From: Gammaproteobacteria bacterium
Lineage (GTDB): Bacteria; Pseudomonadota; Gammaproteobacteria; JAJDOJ01
Assembly: GCA_027030565.1 (NCBI GenBank)
Contig: JALVEU010000253.1
Coordinates: 1 to 9,114 of the forward strand
Direction: 5' to 3'
DNA: 9,114 nt
Part shown: in pieces, positions 6,624-9,114 of the stretch
Layout: every line of letters starts with the position of its first letter
Numbering within the stretch: the first letter of the stretch is position 1
Notes under the pieces: generated by a model
Database searches by the model: none
Told to the model about the DNA's origin: nothing
What the model saw: only the letters and a program-made list of their open reading frames with translations
Made by a program: the position numbers and the translations under genes

Positions 6624-6653
6624 GCTCCGCGTTCTCCGCGCCCTCCTTGTGAA
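6624..6653 (-). repeat. Right arm of imperfect inverted repeat
   Basis: Read on the - strand this begins TTCACAAGGAGGGCGCGGAG, matching the left arm (6445-6474) at 22 of 29 positions. The first seven bases, TTCACAA, are identical and outermost in both arms. The arms enclose 149 bases with no recognisable gene. The layout would suit a small non-autonomous element or two independent insertions of a dispersed repeat in opposite orientation. Confidence 0.55.
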
Positions 6654-6703
6654 TCCAATCCGCCTGGAGGCCCAGCGGGACCGCAAGCCATTCTCGGACG
6701 GCA

Positions 6704-7684
6704 TCATGTCCCGCACAGGCGCCGGGCGGCGGCCACGATGTCCGAGGGCCGGGGGATGCACTGAGCCTCCGAGGTGCCGTTGTAGGGGGTGGGGAGCTCG
6801 CGCCCGCCGAGCCGGGCCGGTGGGACGTCCAGGTGGTAGAAGCAGCGCTCGGCCAGCTCCGCGGCGATCTCCGCCCCGGAACCGGCGAAGCGGCTGTCTT
6901 CCTCCACCACCAGCAGGCGATGGGTCTGCTCCACGGAGGCTACACAGGTGTCCCAGTCGATGGGGCGCAGGCTGCGCAGGTCGATGACGGTGGCCTCGAT
7001 TCCCTCCTCGGCGAGTTGCGCGGCGGCACGCAGGGAAAGGTCCAGCATGCGCGAGTAGGCGACGATGGTGAGGTCGCGCCCTTGGCGATGCACGCGCGCC
7101 CGGTGCATGGGCGGCGCCTCGGCCTCCAGATCCACGGGTCCCTTGCTGAAATAGAGGAGCTCGTGCTCGATGAACACGATGGGTTCGTCGCTGCGAATGG
7201 CCTGGCGCAGCTGCCACCAGGCATCCTGCGATGTGGCCGGCACGGCGATGCGCAGCCCGGGGACGTTCATGTACATCTGCTCCAAGCGTTGAGAGTGTTG
7301 GGCCGCCAGCTGCTTGGCCACACCGCCTGGCATACGGATCACCAGCGCCATGGGGAACTGTCCCCCGGACATGAAGGGCACCTTGGCCGCCATGTTGACG
7401 ATGGCATCCAGCGCCAGGAGGGAGAAGTTGATGGTCATGATCTCCACCACCGGGCGCATACCCACCAGCGCCGCGCCCACTCCCAATCCGGTGAAGCTGC
7501 CCTCGGAGATGGGGGTGTCGCGCACGCGCCATTCCCCATACCGGGCGTACAGCCCCTCGGTGACCCGGTAACTGCCCCCGTACAGACCCACGTCCTCGCC
7601 CAGGATGAATACCGACTCGTCCAGGGCCATCTCGGCGTCCAGCGCCCGGTTGAGCGCTTGCCAATAGAGCATCTCCTCGGCCAT
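6704..7684 (-). CDS. pdhB: Pyruvate dehydrogenase E1 component, beta subunit
   Basis: 326 residues, a full-length E1 beta. It supplies half of the thiamine-diphosphate site of the alpha2-beta2 decarboxylase. Seen: ILGEDVGLYGG near the N-terminus; Glu61 in ISEGSFTGLGVG, at the place of the cofactor-activating Glu; the active-site His130 in AAQHSQRLEQ; and the C-terminal transketolase domain with DLRSLRPIDWDT and PTPYNGTSEAQ. The start ATG (7682-7684) shares a base with the E1 alpha stop (TGATG), and a very strong GGGGAGGTG ribosome site lies in the end of the alpha gene, so equal synthesis of the two subunits is likely. The sequence fits pyruvate-type rather than branched-chain E1 beta, judged with its alpha partner. 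The stop is followed by the 326-base gap before E2. Confidence 0.95.
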   Translation of the reverse strand: MAEEMLYWQALNRALDAEMALDESVFILGEDVGLYGGSYRVTEGLYARYGEWRVRDTPISEGSFTGLGVGAALVGMRPVVEIMTINFSLLALDAIVNMAAKVPFMSGGQFPMALVIRMPGGVAKQLAAQHSQRLEQMYMNVPGLRIAVPATSQDAWWQLRQAIRSDEPIVFIEHELLYFSKGPVDLEAEAPPMHRARVHRQGRDLTIVAYSRMLDLSLRAAAQLAEEGIEATVIDLRSLRPIDWDTCVASVEQTHRLLVVEEDSRFAGSGAEIAAELAERCFYHLDVPPARLGGRELPTPYNGTSEAQCIPRPSDIVAAARRLCGT

Positions 7685-8736
7685 CAGATGAGCACCTCCC
7701 CGTTGCGGTTGCAGTCCAGGGCGGCCTGGGCGTCGGCCAAGGTGGGCTCCGGGCTGGCCGCGGCGAAGGCCACCGCATCCTCCACCACCTGAGTCACCTC
7801 GGCCTTGAGCGCGTCGAGCTGGGCAGCGGTGAGGCGCCCCGCGTCGTTCATGGCCCCGATCAGTCCTTCAATGGCGTCGGGGCCCGCGGCGGCGATCTCC
7901 TCCGGCGTGGGATAGCGGGGCAGGGTCTCGGCGATGGCCACGGTGATGGGGTCCTTGCGCTCGTAGGCCTGCACCTCCACCTTGGGGCGGTAGGTCCCCG
8001 GGTCGGCCATGGAGTGGCCGCGGTAGCGGTAGGTCTCGCACTCGATGAGCCGAGGGCCGGTCTCGCTGCGGATCTCCCCCAGGGCCTCGGCCGTGGCCTG
8101 GTACACGGCCATGACGTCCATCCCGTCCACGCGCCGCGCCGGGATGCGATGGGCGCAGGCCCGTTTGTAGACCTCCGCCACGGCCGAATGGCGGTGGATC
8201 TCGGTGCCGATCTGATAGCGATTGTTCTCGCACACGAACAGCACCGGCAGGCGCCACAGGGCGGCCATGTTGAGCGACTCGTGAAAGGTGCCTTGATTGA
8301 CGGCGCCGTCGCCGAAGAAGCAGATCACCGCCTCGGGCAGCCCCCGCATGGCCACGGCGTAACCGATGCCGATGGCCACGGGGTAGGTCTCGCCCACGAT
8401 GGCATAGCCGCCCATGAAGCGCCGTTCCCGGTCGAACAGGTGCATGGAGCCCCCCATGCCCCGGCTGCAGCCGTGGCGGCGGCCGAACAGCTCGGCCATG
8501 ACCCGCCGGGGCGGGATGCCCCGGACCATGGCGTGAACGTGTTCACGGTAGGTGCTGACGATGTAGTCGGAGGGCTCGGCGGCGTGGAGCACCCCCACGG
8601 CCACGGCCTCCTCGCCCGGATACAGGTGCAGGAAGCCGGCGATGTTGCCCTTGGTGTACTCCTCGGCGGCGCGCTCCTCGAAGGCGCGGGCCAGCAGCAT
8701 GTCCCGCAGCATGGCCAGCTGGGTCTCGCGGTCCAT
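7684..8736 (-). CDS. pdhA: Pyruvate dehydrogenase E1 component, alpha subunit
   Basis: 350 residues. It decarboxylates pyruvate with thiamine diphosphate and acetylates the E2 lipoyl group, together with E1 beta. Seen: HLYPGEEAVAVG and STYREHVHAM near residues 36-70; GCSRGMGGSMHLF; the thiamine-diphosphate motif beginning Gly142-Asp143-Gly144 and ending at Asn171-Asn172; and the active-site loop YRYRGHSMADPGTYR. This loop is of the pyruvate type; branched-chain enzymes have an AHTTADD-like text and acetoin enzymes differ again. The C-terminus runs through ASPEPTLADAQAAL to NGEVLI, ending in TGATG with the beta start. Its ATG lies only 4 bases after the stop of the AhpD-like gene, with a weak AGGA site inside that gene's end, so coupling to the upstream gene is likely. 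The length is normal for bacterial two-subunit E1. Confidence 0.95.
   Translation of the reverse strand: MDRETQLAMLRDMLLARAFEERAAEEYTKGNIAGFLHLYPGEEAVAVGVLHAAEPSDYIVSTYREHVHAMVRGIPPRRVMAELFGRRHGCSRGMGGSMHLFDRERRFMGGYAIVGETYPVAIGIGYAVAMRGLPEAVICFFGDGAVNQGTFHESLNMAALWRLPVLFVCENNRYQIGTEIHRHSAVAEVYKRACAHRIPARRVDGMDVMAVYQATAEALGEIRSETGPRLIECETYRYRGHSMADPGTYRPKVEVQAYERKDPITVAIAETLPRYPTPEEIAAAGPDAIEGLIGAMNDAGRLTAAQLDALKAEVTQVVEDAVAFAAASPEPTLADAQAALDCNRNGEVLI
7693..7701 (-). promoter_or_regulatory. Strong ribosome binding site of E1 beta
   Basis: GGGGAGGTG on the - strand, inside the last codons of E1 alpha and 8 bases before the beta ATG. It closely matches the anti-Shine-Dalgarno complement and fixes the beta start at the TGATG junction. 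Confidence 0.75.
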
Positions 8737-8740
8737 GGGC

Positions 8741-9082
8741 TCAGTCCTGCGCCGGGCCGGCGAACTCGTCCACGGCCTCGAGCAGCGGCGTCATGTACAT
8801 GTAGGCCGGTCCGCCGTGCATGATCACTGCCATGAACCCGGCCTCGACGATCTCGTCGCGCGTGGCCCCAGCGGCCACCGCTTGCTCCACGTGGAAGGCG
8901 ATGCACCACTCGCACTGGGCGGCCACCGCCAGCGCCACGTTGATGAGCTCCTTCATGCGCAGGTCGATGGCCCGGCCGGCCTCGGCCTTCTGCAGAAAGC
9001 CCAGGAAGGCACGGGTCTCGGTGGGATAGTCGCGCTCCAGGCGCTCCGTGAGTGCCGCGACGTCTTTCAGCCTGTCTCTCAT
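8741..9082 (-). CDS. AhpD-like / carboxymuconolactone decarboxylase family protein
   Basis: 113 residues, one CMD-family all-helical domain. Seen: the full redox motif E-x11-C-x2-C-x3-H, with Glu45, Cys57, Cys60 and His64 in QCEWCIAFHVEQA, then AAGATRDEIVEA and a hydrophobic helix with VIMHGGPAYMYM. This motif is that of the AhpD-type thiol-disulfide and peroxidase proteins rather than true carboxymuconolactone decarboxylases, which lack the Cys pair. It is the first visible gene of the pyruvate dehydrogenase operon and ends 4 bases before E1 alpha. The ATG at 9080-9082 directly follows a TGA; a GGAGGT site lies 15 bases upstream, rather far, and no better in-frame start exists upstream. A redox role linked to the lipoyl E2 is an attractive inference from the mycobacterial AhpD system but is not shown here. 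Confidence 0.88.
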   Translation of the reverse strand: MRDRLKDVAALTERLERDYPTETRAFLGFLQKAEAGRAIDLRMKELINVALAVAAQCEWCIAFHVEQAVAAGATRDEIVEAGFMAVIMHGGPAYMYMTPLLEAVDEFAGPAQD

Positions 9083-9114
9083 TCAGCCCATGGGACGACC
9101 TCCGTCACTGGGTT
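9083..9114 (-). other. Leader of the PDH operon or end of a gene beyond the window
   Basis: Reading leftwards, the frame closed by the TGA at 9083-9085 is open to the window edge and would encode an end like PSDGGRPMG. A second possible stop, TGA, lies at 9105-9107 in another frame. A GGAGGT ribosome site is at 9098-9103. This is either the 3' end of another - strand gene of the same operon or a short untranslated leader; 32 bases are too few to decide. Confidence 0.3.

Larger units (their letters stand above)
6378..6703. other. Intergenic gap between E1 beta and E2
   Basis: This 326-base gap is the only sizeable non-coding stretch. It holds an imperfect inverted-repeat pair (6445-6474 and 6624-6653) and a compact palindrome CCGGCC-N6-GGCCGG at 6585-6602. 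There is no T-run to make that palindrome a terminator on either strand. The E2 ribosome site AGGAG lies at 6387-6391. No convincing -35/-10 pair for E2 could be identified: a weak TTGGGC and TATCTT lie upstream on the - strand, but with 19 bases between them. Open frames inside the gap have poor protein character. I cannot say whether E2 is transcribed by read-through or from its own promoter. Confidence 0.6.

Noticed and set aside
6492..7778. Long - strand frame over E1 beta and the gap
   Set aside because: Shadow of E1 beta in another frame, with low-complexity Arg/Gly/Pro composition and no motifs.
8014..8823. Long + strand frame opposite E1 alpha
   Set aside because: His/Gly/Ala-rich antisense reading; the opposite strand holds the complete E1 alpha motifs.

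Overview
The window is a dense, high-GC stretch of bacterial chromosome with almost no non-coding DNA. The GC-rich codon use and the gene families suggest a proteobacterium. My best guess is a gammaproteobacterium of the Chromatiales / sulfur-oxidiser type, because the glycosyltransferase + DUF2334 deacetylase pair is one I associate with that class. This is inference from family resemblance, not from a marker gene. No tRNA, rRNA, CRISPR array, transposase or phage gene is visible.

The left half (1-5217) is entirely on the + strand. After the last 41 codons of an unrecognised protein come a degenerate, three-domain phosphohexomutase homologue (187-1302), a pentapeptide-repeat protein (1351-2202), a family-4 glycosyltransferase (2266-3384), a DUF2334 polysaccharide-deacetylase-like protein (3377-4132) and a YbhN/AglD-type polytopic membrane protein (4129-5217). 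The last three overlap by 8 and 4 bases and look translationally coupled. Together they suggest transfer of a sugar to a lipid or other membrane acceptor, its deacetylation, and handling or translocation by the membrane protein. The product is unknown.

The right half (5136-9082) is entirely on the - strand and reads leftwards: a small AhpD / carboxymuconolactone-decarboxylase-like protein, then pyruvate dehydrogenase E1 alpha, E1 beta and the lipoyl E2. The first three genes are tightly packed (a 4-base gap and a TGATG junction). A 326-bp gap holding a pair of diverged inverted repeats separates E1 beta from E2. No E3 (lipoamide dehydrogenase) gene is present. The E2 active-site motif is of the variant type I know from cyanobacterial and plastid E2s. 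The two halves converge, and the last 82 bases of the membrane-protein ORF overlap the end of the E2 gene.

Points of most interest: (1) the phosphohexomutase homologue keeps the phosphoserine and metal site but has lost the usual N-terminal motif, the substrate-specificity loop and all of domain 4; (2) an AhpD-like CxxC protein is placed first in a PDH operon, which recalls the E2-powered peroxidase system of mycobacteria; (3) E2 has Phe where the catalytic Asp normally stands; (4) the tail-to-tail gene overlap; (5) the inverted-repeat element inside the PDH operon. None of these by itself proves a new system.
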